From positions 357,389 to 421,388 of the forward strand of contig NW_017804609.1 in NCBI RefSeq assembly GCF_001625305.1: DNA of 64,000 nt. Direction: 5' to 3'. Position numbers and translations under genes: made by a program. This document shows, piece by piece, positions 51,101-59,746 of this stretch. Positions within the stretch are counted from its first letter, which is position 1, and every line of letters starts with the position of its first letter. The DNA comes from Branchiostoma belcheri (taxonomy: Eukaryota > Chordata > Leptocardii > Amphioxiformes > Branchiostomatidae). Under the pieces are notes generated by a model. The model was not told the DNA's origin, made no database searches, and saw only the letters and a list, made by a program, of their open reading frames with translations.

Positions 51101-53535
51101 TGTACTGTATCCTACAAGGATATAGAATTTTCTTCATACACAACCTAAAAGTTTCTCCCCTGCTTACGTTTCGATGTCTATCAGACACCTTCCTCAGAGC
51201 TTCTGACTGCAATGTTACTGTATTTGAAGGGAGGTCTCAAGAGTTTTGTTTTCTGTTATTTTTCCCACCAGACAAGTCAACATTCAGAAGCAGGTCCAAC
51301 TCCACAGAGAAGTCGTCTACGAGTTCCCCTCCGCGTGAAAGCTCCGACAGAGTTGTGCTGCAGCACCAAACTTCCACATCTTCTACCAGCAGTGACGGGA
51401 ATGGCGGGGAGCGCAGGACACAGAGGTGGGGGGACAGGCAGAGTTTGGAAAAGCCAACATGCCATATTTGGTCATGTGTGTTCTTTGATAGCCAAATATG
51501 GCCAAAGTTTTTACTCCCTCTGGAAAAGCCAGTGCTTCTGTACCATAAGCAGACTTAAAGGGATATTATGTCAGATTTAAGAGTACTAATTAAGATTTTG
51601 TCTGTCCATTTCTTCAGTTCTACCTTGGAGCTGATGAGAAGAAGACTGTCGTCCAACAAGGGAAGGCCGAGTAAGTAGAAGAAGAATTTTATCTGCAATT
51701 TTCTATGTTATCATGAAAGTTCATATATGTGTTTTCAACTAGAAAGGTAACATTGCAAAGCAAATGCATAATGTTAACCTTTGCATATGGTCTGCTCTGT
51801 TAATTCTTACTCAAACGCATTTATTTATATGGTCAGACAGGATCTAAATCTCTACTGCTATAAAATTGCAACATGATGTAACCTAACACTAGTTACCATG
51901 GTGACAGACATCTGGTTCAGGTCACTGACCTTATTGGTTTGGAGAAGAAGAAGAAAGAAACATAGCAAAAATAATAAATCTCTCCTGCTATAAAATGATG
52001 TAACCCAACAATAGTTACCATGGTGACAGATGTGTGGTTCAGGTCACTGACCTTATTGGTTTGGAGAAGAAGAAGAAAAAGAAGCAGAGCAAAAACATTA
52101 TGTTTTTAAACGTAATAAACACAACTTGAATCTCTCCATCCTCCCAGACTCTGCGTCAGCTGGAGCGGCCATGCTGACCATCTCTCCTCGGAAAGTTCGG
52201 CAGATCAAAGACCCGATCCAGGAGATGTTACACCAACTGCACAAGATCATCTACATCTCACAGGTATAACATCAGTCATAACATTTGTGTTATAGTTGTT
52301 AGGGTTAGGAGGGAAGGTGTTAGGGTTAGACTTAGAGGGTTGAGTGGGACTTAAAGACTTCAAGGCATGTCATTTATCATCTGTGTGTGTGTGTGTGTGT
52401 TTCCAGATCAATGTTTGTGAACGTAACACCTAATATACAAACAGCAGAGATAGATACTTCATGCTAGCTACAGAATTTTAGCTGAAATGGCTAGATTTTA
52501 GGTTATTTCACATGGAGTATCCCAGTGTTTGACCGTTGATGTGTTGTCCCTTCCCAGCTTCCCCCCACGCTTACCCACAATCCTCGGCGGCGGGTGGTGG
52601 AGAAGTTTATGCGAGCTCTCTTCTCGCCTCAGAGCAGCTCCTTCAACCTGAAGAGTGAACTTAAGAAGGTAAGCTAGTTCCTTACTCACGTTAGTAACAA
52701 TTTCCTTGTGTATGTATTAACTAGATGTCTACTCTTCATCTGTATTTGTATCTGTATAGCCAGTATAACCGCCCTTTGGCGTAACATATCAGCTTCGCAG
52801 GCACGCGGCGCGGCGGCAGCTGGCTATATCACACCAAACGACCTGTTACACTCAATCTTTGCACATTTCATTGCAGGAGTTGTTTAAAGCTTTCTAGTGA
52901 TGATGCTCGAATTGTAGCAGCAAATTCTACTCTACAATTATTATAGTTCTTGGAAGATACGTGTTTTTGAAAACACCTCAATTCTTGTTCGATAAGTCTG
53001 ATATTTGAAGTCATGACTGTCAGCGATGCATAATAAATGTGTTTCTTGTCCATAGCTTCTGACAGGGTCCAGGGACCTGATAGACCTGAACTTTGCCCCC
53101 TGGACGGCCAGACAGGCCACCGCTGAGGAGGCCGCCATCGCAGCTGCAGCCGATAGGCCAGGTTTGTTTGTTTGTTTGTTTGTATTTCTTTCCCCAAAGT
53201 GTGTTCGCACAAATCTACGCGAAGGCCACCGTGTCAGCCCTCCTCACTCAGGTGTAGGGACTGACACGGTCATCATACTAGGAAAGTCTGTATCTGTACA
53301 TGAATCTGTATCTGATTGCAAATAAAGATCTTGAGTGATCGCCATAGATACATGCCTCTCCTTGGTGCTGAACACTATCCATACACAAACATACCTGTCC
53401 TTGGTGCTGAACACCATCCACACACTCAAACACACACACAAACATACATGTCCTTGGTGCTGAACACTATCCACACACACTCACACACACACACTCACAC
53501 ACACAAACATACCTGTCCTTGGTGCTGAACACCAT

Positions 53536-53576
<41 letters not shown>

Positions 53577-54245
53577 TACCTGTCCTTGGTGCTGAACACC
53601 ATCCACACACACACAAGCAAACATGCCTGTCCCTGGTGCTGAACACACATAAGTAAACATGCCAGTATTTTAACATCATAACACATAGTCCACCATGTCC
53701 TACTGTTTGTACCCCCAGCGTTGACCAGTGTGAACAGTGTGGAGGAGGGGAACATCAGCGACGTGGGGATCACGTACGAACAGATGCAGAACATCATCGA
53801 GAGCGTTCTGGCCGAGAGCGGTTACTACGACGTTTCTCCGGCAACAAGGTAGGAGGAATGCCCCCCCCCCAGAAATGACCATGGGGGGTGAACATGTGTA
53901 GTACATAATGCATGATTTTTGTTTTGCCATTTAGGTCAACAAACCCGAAAGACTTGCACAGGCTTGCTGTTGTGCACCTCAGCATGCTGAGGGGCAAAAT
54001 GACAAGCCCAAACATGTACCTGTGCAAGCACGTCTAAACCCCCGATTCGGGGAATCAATAGAAGTAAAACTTGGATAAGAAGAAGAAGAAGATGTGCAAA
54101 GGACATGATGGTCATTATCTACCATGACATTCCATGCTTAGCCTAATGTTACTCAGAATACACGTATCTTATTTTTCTTCTTAGAAATCGGATGCAGCCC
54201 CTTGGTCCGATCGAGAGGAACAGATCCTCATCCACATCATCTTAA
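36161..54245 (+). CDS. NEK10: NIMA-related kinase 10
   Basis: Ser/Thr kinase linked in vertebrates to motile cilia and checkpoint signalling. There are 35 coding exons, all GT-AG and in phase, giving 1206 residues (human about 1170). Exons: 36161-36210, 36743-36803, 37339-37478, 38137-38235, 38763-38847, 39065-39106, 39269-39347, 39758-39825, 40064-40143, 40646-40732, 41145-41234, 41503-41542, 41910-42001, 42542-42693, 43142-43281, 43482-43546, 43944-44046, 44507-44635, 45141-45185, 45443-45584, 46018-46139, 46710-46812, 47337-47415, 47701-47830, 48327-48397, 48734-48883, 49901-50136, 50559-50768, 51272-51425, 51618-51670, 52148-52263, 52558-52668, 53056-53161, 53719-53848, 54185-54245. Armadillo-like helices fill the N-terminal half. 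Kinase: GSGAFGNVY near 525, Lys548 (FLALKE), HRD 653-655, DFG 673-675, activation loop VVGTILYSCPE. NEK10 C-terminal marks KVRQIKDPIQ, LHKIIYISQLPP, GITYEQMQ and ESGYYD are kept. Exons 24, 26 and 27 have partial tandem copies. Confidence 0.96.
37497..37921. repeat. Fold-back repeat with GCAAAGCAAATGCATAATGT ends
   Basis: TTCAAAGCAAATGCATAATG (about 37499 on) and CATTATGCATTTGCTTTGCAG (ending 37921) are inverted ends, with ACTCAAACACATTCA / TGAATGTGTTTGAGT inside. Related copies are at 48000-48210 and 51745-52115, all in NEK10 introns. The left end abuts the exon 3 donor region. Confidence 0.75.
38276..38340. repeat. ATTCT microsatellite
   Basis: About a dozen ATTCT/ATTCC pentamers in the intron after NEK10 exon 4. 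Confidence 0.85.
38925..38990 (+). repeat. tRNA-like SINE head
   Basis: GTGTAATAGCTCAATCGGGTAGAG matches the head of the 9975-10215 SINE; the B box is decayed (GGAGTTCAAAG). Confidence 0.5.
39440..39630 (-). repeat. Dispersed repeat with intact hammerhead-like core
   Basis: On -, CTGAGGA (39510-39504), A, stem GACCAG/CTGGTC with loop AGTGA, GAAA (39485-39482). It shares GACCCAGTG, TCACGTGGCTTCT and TGACGTCA-type segments with the inverted copy at 42330-42520. Confidence 0.7.
40379..40490. repeat. Near-perfect hairpin retroelement copy, 14-bp target duplication
   Basis: ATCTTTAAATTCAC at 40365-40378 and 40491-40504 flanks the insert. Inside, GATACGCCAAAAAACAG...CAAGCAACTGGATATGATT meets its inverse with almost no loop. 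Relative to 35798-36076 it is in reverse orientation and internally deleted. It has no core motif. Confidence 0.85.
42050..42137 (+). repeat. Dispersed parent of the 50-bp minisatellite
   Basis: TAGCCAGCTGCCGCCGCGCC then GGTGTGTTACACCGAAAGGC and TTATACCGGCTATACTGATA. Single copy in a NEK10 intron. Confidence 0.75.
42330..42520 (+). repeat. Dispersed repeat, partner of 39440-39630
   Basis: CTGAGGA (42424-42430), A, GACCAG/CTGGTC stem, then AAAA in place of GAAA. The right end GTAATAAAAGTTTTACC is followed within 25 bp by the exon 14 acceptor. Confidence 0.65.
43735..43875 (-). repeat. tRNA-derived SINE
   Basis: On -: GATCGTGTGGCACAACGGCA (A box), CGGGTTCGAGTCC (B box), tail CCCTTGGGAAAGGCACTTTA. 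It ends about 70 bp before NEK10 exon 17. Confidence 0.8.
45280..45345 (+). repeat. SINE 3' end fragment
   Basis: CGTCCAACCCTTGCATGACG and CAGTGAGTGAGTG match the piece at 31845-31915. No head is present. Confidence 0.5.
45667..45815. repeat. Decayed copy of the CAAGCAACTGGATATG family
   Basis: GTTACTCAAGCAACTGGATT and its inverse CATCCAGTTGCTTGAGTAAC enclose degraded core sequence. Confidence 0.7.
46178..46321 (+). repeat. Fold-back element, relative of 5578-5742
   Basis: Arms TATAGAATTTTCTTCATACA and the inverse (ending 46321). The core is degenerate (TTGAGGA..., CAAAC for GAAAC). It begins 38 bp after the NEK10 exon 21 donor. Confidence 0.7.
47921..47984 (+). pseudogene. Partial duplicate of NEK10 exon 24 with its donor
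   Basis: Copies the exon end PPFYSSNMLSLATK (here PPFYSSNMLSPATK) plus the donor GTACAAAATTT, 130 bp downstream of the original. No acceptor precedes it. It offers a second donor. Confidence 0.8.
48000..48210. repeat. Partial copy of the GCAAATGCATAATG fold-back family
   Basis: Shares GAGTAAGAATAAACAGAGCA and GAAGGTAAACATTATGCAT with 37497-37921. The left arm is missing. Confidence 0.7.
48528..48733 (+). pseudogene. Tandem duplicate copies of NEK10 exon 26 start and acceptor (123-bp period)
   Basis: CAGGTGGCNGC recurs at 48528, 48651 and 48774, an exact 123-bp spacing. The middle copy (48611-48687) has an intact acceptor and encodes the same SCLTSEPEERPDIVQ, but runs into TAA after ...LLVFIFIR instead of continuing FMDQLRV. 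Only the last copy (48734-48883) continues to a donor. 123 is a multiple of three. Confidence 0.85.
49263..49806 (+). pseudogene. Four partial tandem copies of NEK10 exon 27 start, each with an acceptor
   Basis: Copies begin at 49263, 49441, 49601 and 49768, each after a pyrimidine tract and AG, and read RHFVEANRN or close variants. The second runs longest but has an in-frame TAG (49508-49510) where the real exon has TAC. None has a donor where the real exon has one. The functional copy is 49901-50136. Confidence 0.85.
50170..50335 (+). repeat. tRNA-derived SINE
   Basis: GTGGCAACATGGTACAGCG (A box region), CCGGGTTCAATACTC (B box), tail GTGCCCTTGGGCCCTTAACA. NEK10 intron. Confidence 0.7.
51115..51205 (-). 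repeat. Half of a fold-back element with intact hammerhead-like core
   Basis: On -, CTGAGGA (51197-51191), A, GGTGTCT/AGACATC stem, GAAA (51172-51169), then the arm ending GAAGAAAATTCTATA. Same family as 5578-5742; the other arm is absent. Confidence 0.75.
51745..52115. repeat. Copy of the GCAAATGCATAATG fold-back family with internal duplication
   Basis: Left end GCAAAGCAAATGCATAATGT. The segment AGTTACCATGGTGACAGA ... TTGGTTTGGAGAAGAAGAAG is present twice (about 51890 and 52012). Confidence 0.7.
52745..52835 (-). repeat. Dispersed parent of the 50-bp minisatellite, inverted
   Basis: GTATCTGTATAGCCAGTATA ... GGCGCGGCGGCAGCTGGCTA is the reverse complement of the 42050-42137 copy. Confidence 0.7.
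53218..53345 (+). repeat. Dispersed repeat, partner of 23571-23725
   Basis: GCGAAGGCCACCGTGTCAGC to AATAAAGATCTTGAGTGATC. It starts 57 bp after the NEK10 exon 33 donor. Confidence 0.65.
53360..53660. repeat. Minisatellite of TGTCCTTGGTGCTGAACA plus CA tract
   Basis: Six units of CCTTGGTGCTGAACAC followed by variable CACACACA. NEK10 intron, about 60 bp from exon 34. The long open frames on - are low-complexity artefacts. Confidence 0.9.
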
Positions 54246-55430
54246 AGGAGCCACAGAAGACATCTTGGCCAGGATCTTATTGTACAAAACTATAGAAGCA
54301 ATTGGTGAAACTATGTATAAAAGTTCAAACGATGTGTTTTTATTACGTGTAAAATGTGTGTTTGTGGTTTTCTGTGCACATACACGTATATGCACTGTGT
54401 ATTAGGACTGTACATATTTTGTAAGTGGGTTTTGTGACGGATTCTGTGGACACAAGTCAGATTTGTCTCATACTTAACAATCATACACACCAGCCATGTA
54501 TAGGACACAGGGCGCACTGCATATTGCTGTGTAAAATGTTCAGATTGAAAACTCAATATTGTGTATAATGATTGTGGATTTGCCTACGATATAATATGTA
54601 CATAGCGTATTTTATGTACAGTACATTTTCTGTGGTGGAGTAGCCATTCAGTGTTTTTAGTTCGCTTAAAAATTAATTTGTAAGTCATTTTTCTGTCCTG
54701 AAACTACCATATGCACTACCAGGACAGTCAAATGTGGTGTCTACTTGCATTGTATCATTTTAAGTGAAATGGAATAATTATAAAGTTAATTATTCAAACT
54801 GTTAATTAAGCAATTGTCTTTGGGGGCAAAGATAAGATGTCATTTTCATAACAGTATTATTGTGACTTTTGGATATAATATTGGGTAATATGTAGTTGTG
54901 TGGGGAAAGATTTTGGCATACATATTTATGTAAATTAGAACAACACAAAGCATTTTTTTCAAAATGGAGGAACTTGCTATAATAAATTGAGTGGATGTAA
55001 AAGTCCTAGTCTAGATTGAGTGAACAACTATTGCAAATAACATGCTTTTTTTTTTTTAGCATTTGACTGATACTACACTGATGTTACATTCATGTACTAC
55101 ATATAATATTAAGCATACTAGTATTGTAGTAGGGGATGTTGTTGCATAGTACTTATTTTTGATATGTCAGGACATTGCGCCGTGTGACTACACATCAATG
55201 CATTTTTCTGATGTCATCAGGAGTGAAATTCACCACTATGTACTGATTTTATAATGTTGTGCCAGACATGTTCTTGTTTTAAGATTTTAAAGAATCCGTC
55301 CATCTTAGTTTTCCGCAATGACAACAAATACATACTTTTTATGGAAAAACAAGAATTGTTGTGTCATGTCGAGAAGCCATGTCTTTCAAGAGTGTTACAT
55401 TTTCCAGATTTAACAAATTTGTCTGAAGAC
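54246..55430 (+). other. NEK10 3' UTR and downstream
   Basis: A/T-rich. The first AATAAA after the stop lies near 54981 (TATAATAAATTGAG), which would give a 3' UTR of about 740 bases. No gene is seen. Confidence 0.5.
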
Positions 55431-55431
55431 C

Positions 55432-55574
55432 TACTCTCCAAGCAGAGGTTGATGGTGGAAGATCGTTTGCTTTTTATATATATGGACCTTTTTTTTTTCT
55501 TGTACAAAACTAAAAAAAAACAGGCTATATATAAAGCAAACAATCTTCCACCATCAACCTCTGCTTGGAGAGTT
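55432..55574. repeat. Fold-back transposon, CTCTCCAAGCAGAGG family
   Basis: ACTCTCCAAGCAGAGGTTGA and its inverse. Arms of about 55 bp include GATGGTGGAAGAT. Flanks TGAAGACC and TGAAGACT look like an 8-9-bp target duplication with one change. The internal part differs wholly from 34276-34480. Confidence 0.8.
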
Positions 55575-56040
55575 TGAAGACTGGCATATTAACTGCACTT
55601 GCAAATACCAAGTAGGATATATGGATAACCGTGTTATAACTTCATTGCAAGTGCATACCGTGACAGGTTTTTACCTTCAACGAAGAATAAGATCACTTTG
55701 TTAAATACAGATACAACAGTAAATGTTGTGTTTCTCTCTTAAGTTGGTAACTCGAACCTTCGATCATTTAGAAGCTGCACATCCTTTACATATCACAGGT
55801 TTGGAAAGTTCCTCACCACCCTTTTACAACTTAAGTAGAAGCTATTGTGTGCACACACTGACACATGAAGAACGAGAACAAACATTGAATTTTACCATAT
55901 TTTATTAGCCCCAAGCAGCCACCAAGCAGATACAAAGTATTGGTGTATATTATTGATTTTTTTTTTCAAATTCTACAAAAATCCAAAGTTGTCTCCTTTC
56001 TACACACTCAGTCAAATAGTATCCATTATTTGCTTATGCT

Positions 56041-56330
56041 AAGGCCACACCAAAAATGGTAGAATGTAACAATGCCAATTTTGGTTTAGAAAAGGAAGTT
56101 GCTTTTGTTTTTGTTGTTTACAATTGAAAACAAAACGTGAAGAATATGATTGTAAAACAGTAGTGATATTATTGCTTTTTTCAGTCCATGTTTTATATAA
56201 GTCAATGTTTGTGCTTTCCATGAATGAATCAGTTAAATCATTCAGAAGACTACCATAATTTTCAACATACAATGCGATGAGGTTGATTTTCTGCCGAGTT
56301 TTGTGATGAGTTCAATTTGGTGTGGCCTAA
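56041..56330. repeat. MITE with AGGCCACACCAAA ends
   Basis: AAGGCCACACCAAAAATGG and AATTTGGTGTGGCCTAAC are inverted ends. Same family as 12891-13096. Confidence 0.7.
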
Positions 56331-57663
56331 CAAGATTATACTAGGTTACAGTACTAGTATTAACAAAAAACTCACTGCAAATTCTCTAGTATAAGAGTAC
56401 AGAATACTTCTAAGTTGCCAATTTTCTGTCAGGCTTTTTTTTCCAGAAAAAAATGTTGTTCCCGGTTAGAACCTCGGTCTTAGCAAAAATTGAATCAATT
56501 TCCAGCATGTTCTCCTCATTTCTGATGCAATTGAAAAGGTCATATAAACTGTATTTTTAAAGCATACTTTTTTACTTTCTTAACGCATTAGAATACTCGT
56601 ACATGCATTTGTACAATGTATGTCCGTATTTGATTGAAATGTGATGTTGACAATACCAGACTGATACTGTTCTGATACATTTCAGTCTTCAAATATTGTT
56701 TGAATGAATTTGTTGGATCACTTCGTCGCAAATCTTAAAATGTTTCAGGACTGTACTCGGAAGCACAACATTAATTTTCCTTGGTCTAACATTAAATAAG
56801 TCAATCAAACTAGTATTCACCAACAGATTATTGATAATTATATATACCTTATCTATGTTCTGGATTAAGATGAATCTAATGATGCATTGGTACATGTACC
56901 TATGTTCTGGATTAAAAGGGCATTATCATGTAACATTTTTGCACCAAAAATTGAAATATTTTCACTGAAAAAAATCGTCATGACTGTGATTGTAATTTGC
57001 TTCCACTTTTCAGTATTTTTTCAATCATCTAACATTTCTGACATTTATGGTTGACAGCTTTGTCTCCAGTTTTTAAACACACTCGTAAGGTGTCATATTT
57101 TGGCACCTCCACTTCCTGAATGGCACTCAATGTAATACGGTTGATTCAACTTTCCTTGTCAAGAAATGACCAAAAAAATTACCTTTTTGCAGCGTCCTAA
57201 TGTTACATGATGCAGCTTTATGGTAAAGCTACGATACATAGATACATGTACCTATGATCTGGATTAAGATAAAGCTGAGGCCACACCAATTTAATTTGTT
57301 GGTTCTTGACAGGGTGAAAAAAATAAAATAAAAACAGGTCAAGGCATCCTATTATAGCCCAAAATACTACGATAGGAGCCATGAAGTCAACACAAAAGGC
57401 TGGGTTAATTTTCAAAGAATGAATGCTGAACGTTGAATGGAAAAAAAACTTTAACAACTAGGAAGAAAAGGACTTTTCTCAACTGTTGGGGGCTAAATAT
57501 GAGCATATTTGGGTTGATTCAGAACCTTTTTTTTTGCAAATCAGAAATAAAAAACGAAGAGGCTAATCAGAGACCCAACAAACTAGATTCGTCTGGCCTG
57601 ATGATACATTTGTATATACATTCAGGAATGAGGATTACGATGCAGTTACATGACTTGAAACTT

Positions 57664-57885
57664 TTAAAGGCATCCAGTGCGGTTTTTAGGGTTGGAAACC
57701 AAACTTTTCAAAGTCAATGTTCGAGTCACTTATCCACATACTAAGTTGAAACAACTCTATCCCAGTGAATATCGACACTGAATGTGCTAACGTGGGGCAT
57801 TATGTGTCAATATCATACAAATTGCCTTATTCAGAATATTTCCAGTCTTGCTGCCTTGAAATTGCATTGGATGCCTTTAAGACTA
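57664..57885. repeat. Inverted-repeat element, AAAGGCATCCAGTGC ends
   Basis: TTAAAGGCATCCAGTGCGGT and GCATTGGATGCCTTTAA are inverted ends about 190 bp apart. Confidence 0.55.
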
Positions 57886-58838
57886 CAAAATTTCTTCTAA
57901 ACTACATTGTATTGATTTTGTAAGAGTTTTTTTTCAAAGCTGGGTCCACAAAAATGCGCTTTGTATCAATTTACTCCAAAGATTAACTCGTTTTCATTAC
58001 CGAAGCTGGAAACTGAAGTTTAGATGACCAATTTTCACCTATAAGTGGTTAAACTGCATCTGCAGTCCCTGTTCGATTTTTGTCACTGATACTGTCCGCT
58101 AGCAAAGAAAATGTCAAATTTTCTTTGAAATTGCCTGTAGCCTTCAATTTGATTTGCTCCTAATACCAAAAAGGGGACAAAAAATTGGACTATCTTTTAG
58201 TCTCAACAATGCAACTGCTTAGTAATCTGATATTCCTTGTTTGGGTTACAATCATTATGTGATATTTCAAAATGCTGCGTTTCTCTTTCCTGTCATTTAT
58301 TCTACCTTATCATTCAACTGACCTATTAGCACACCACAATCCTATGGTTTCCTTATATTTTCAGTAAAACTTTTATGTAAACTCAATGATTGCATGACTC
58401 CTGATTTCACACAAAATCACACCACTACTATCACATGCAATTCTAAAAATGTTAATAAGACCCATAATGTAAAATCTTTGCTTGCGTAACACCAAATAAT
58501 ATGCAAAGCCTTACATACATGTATAACGTATGCTATATCATGTACTGGAATAGGTTGAAATCAAGGATGGATGATTTAGGATAAAGAATTTAGTTAGTTT
58601 CCAGGCCTTCATTTTTGTTAAATGTATCTCTTGTAACCTATGAAATCAGTTGTCGAAGAGGACATCTTTGTTGTAAAAAGCCATTGGCTTGATGGTAGAG
58701 ATTCGGCAATGTTTTTTATGGTGCAGATATAACTGTAATGTCATCATGATGATAGCGAGACATACACAAAGATTGCTTTATAGAGTTTATGGTTTCAAGG
58801 TGGAGATGAGACAATAATGTCCCTATGGTGCTGATGGG

Positions 58839-59626
58839 ACGGTGGTGGTTTCATGGTAGTACAGTCTGTTGGGACGGTGATGGTGTCATGGTGCTGACGG
58901 GACGGTGGTGGTTTCATGGTGCTGACGGGATGCTGGTGGTTTCATGGTGCTGATGGTTTCATGGTGCTGATGGGACGGTGATGGTTTCATGGTGCTGATG
59001 GTTTCATGGTGCTGATGGGTCGGTGGTGGTTTCATGGTGCTGACGGGACGGTGGTGGTTTCATGGTGCTGATGGGTCGGTGATGGTTTCATGGTGCTGAT
59101 GGGACGGTGATGGTTTCATGGTGCTGATGGGACGGTGATGGTTTCATGGTGCTGATGGGACGGTGATGGTTTCATGGTGCTGATGGGACGGTGACGGTTT
59201 CATGGTGCTGATGGGACGGTGATGGTTTCATGGTGCTGATGGGAAGGTGATGGTTTCATGGTGCTGATGGGACGGTGGTGGTTTCATGGTGCTGATGGGA
59301 CGGTGATGGTTTCATGGTGCTGATGGGACTGTGATGGTTTCATGGTGCTGATGGGTCGGTGATGGTTTCATGGTGCTGATGGGACGGTGGATGGTTTCAT
59401 GGTGCTGATGGTTTCATGGTGCTGATGGGACGGTGATGGTTTCATGGTGCTGATGGGTCGGTGATGGTTTCATGGTGCTGATGGGACGGTGGAGGTTTCA
59501 TGGTGCTGATGGTTTCATGGTGCTGATGGTTTCATGGTGCTGATGGGACGGTGATGGTTTCATGGTGCTGATGGGACGGTGGTGGTTTCATGGTGCTGAT
59601 GGGACGGTGGAGGTTTCATGGTGCTG
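58839..59626. repeat. Large minisatellite, 28-bp unit with 17-bp short forms
   Basis: Some 28 copies of a unit containing GGTTTCATGGTGCTGAT followed by GGGACGGTGAT. At several places the second part is absent, giving 17-bp units. The array ends 120 bp downstream of the stop codon of the VioB-like gene on -, so it may lie in its 3' UTR. Confidence 0.95.
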
Positions 59627-59746
59627 TTTAAAGGAACGTGTTATCATGGAGTGATACCAAGGCCGGACTTTCGAGCCATATGAAGGGTCACCAGAGGCGC
59701 GACATAGATAGTCTTCAAGACTGAACTGCCAAAGTAGAAGAAGATT

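Larger units (their letters stand above)
55575..58838. other. Intergenic region, fold-back repeats only
   Basis: Apart from the repeats listed separately there is no recognisable exon, RNA gene or control element. Short open frames lack coding character. Confidence 0.5.

Noticed and set aside
58839..59626. CRISPR-like array
   Set aside because: The units are contiguous with no unique spacers; it is a minisatellite in an animal genome.
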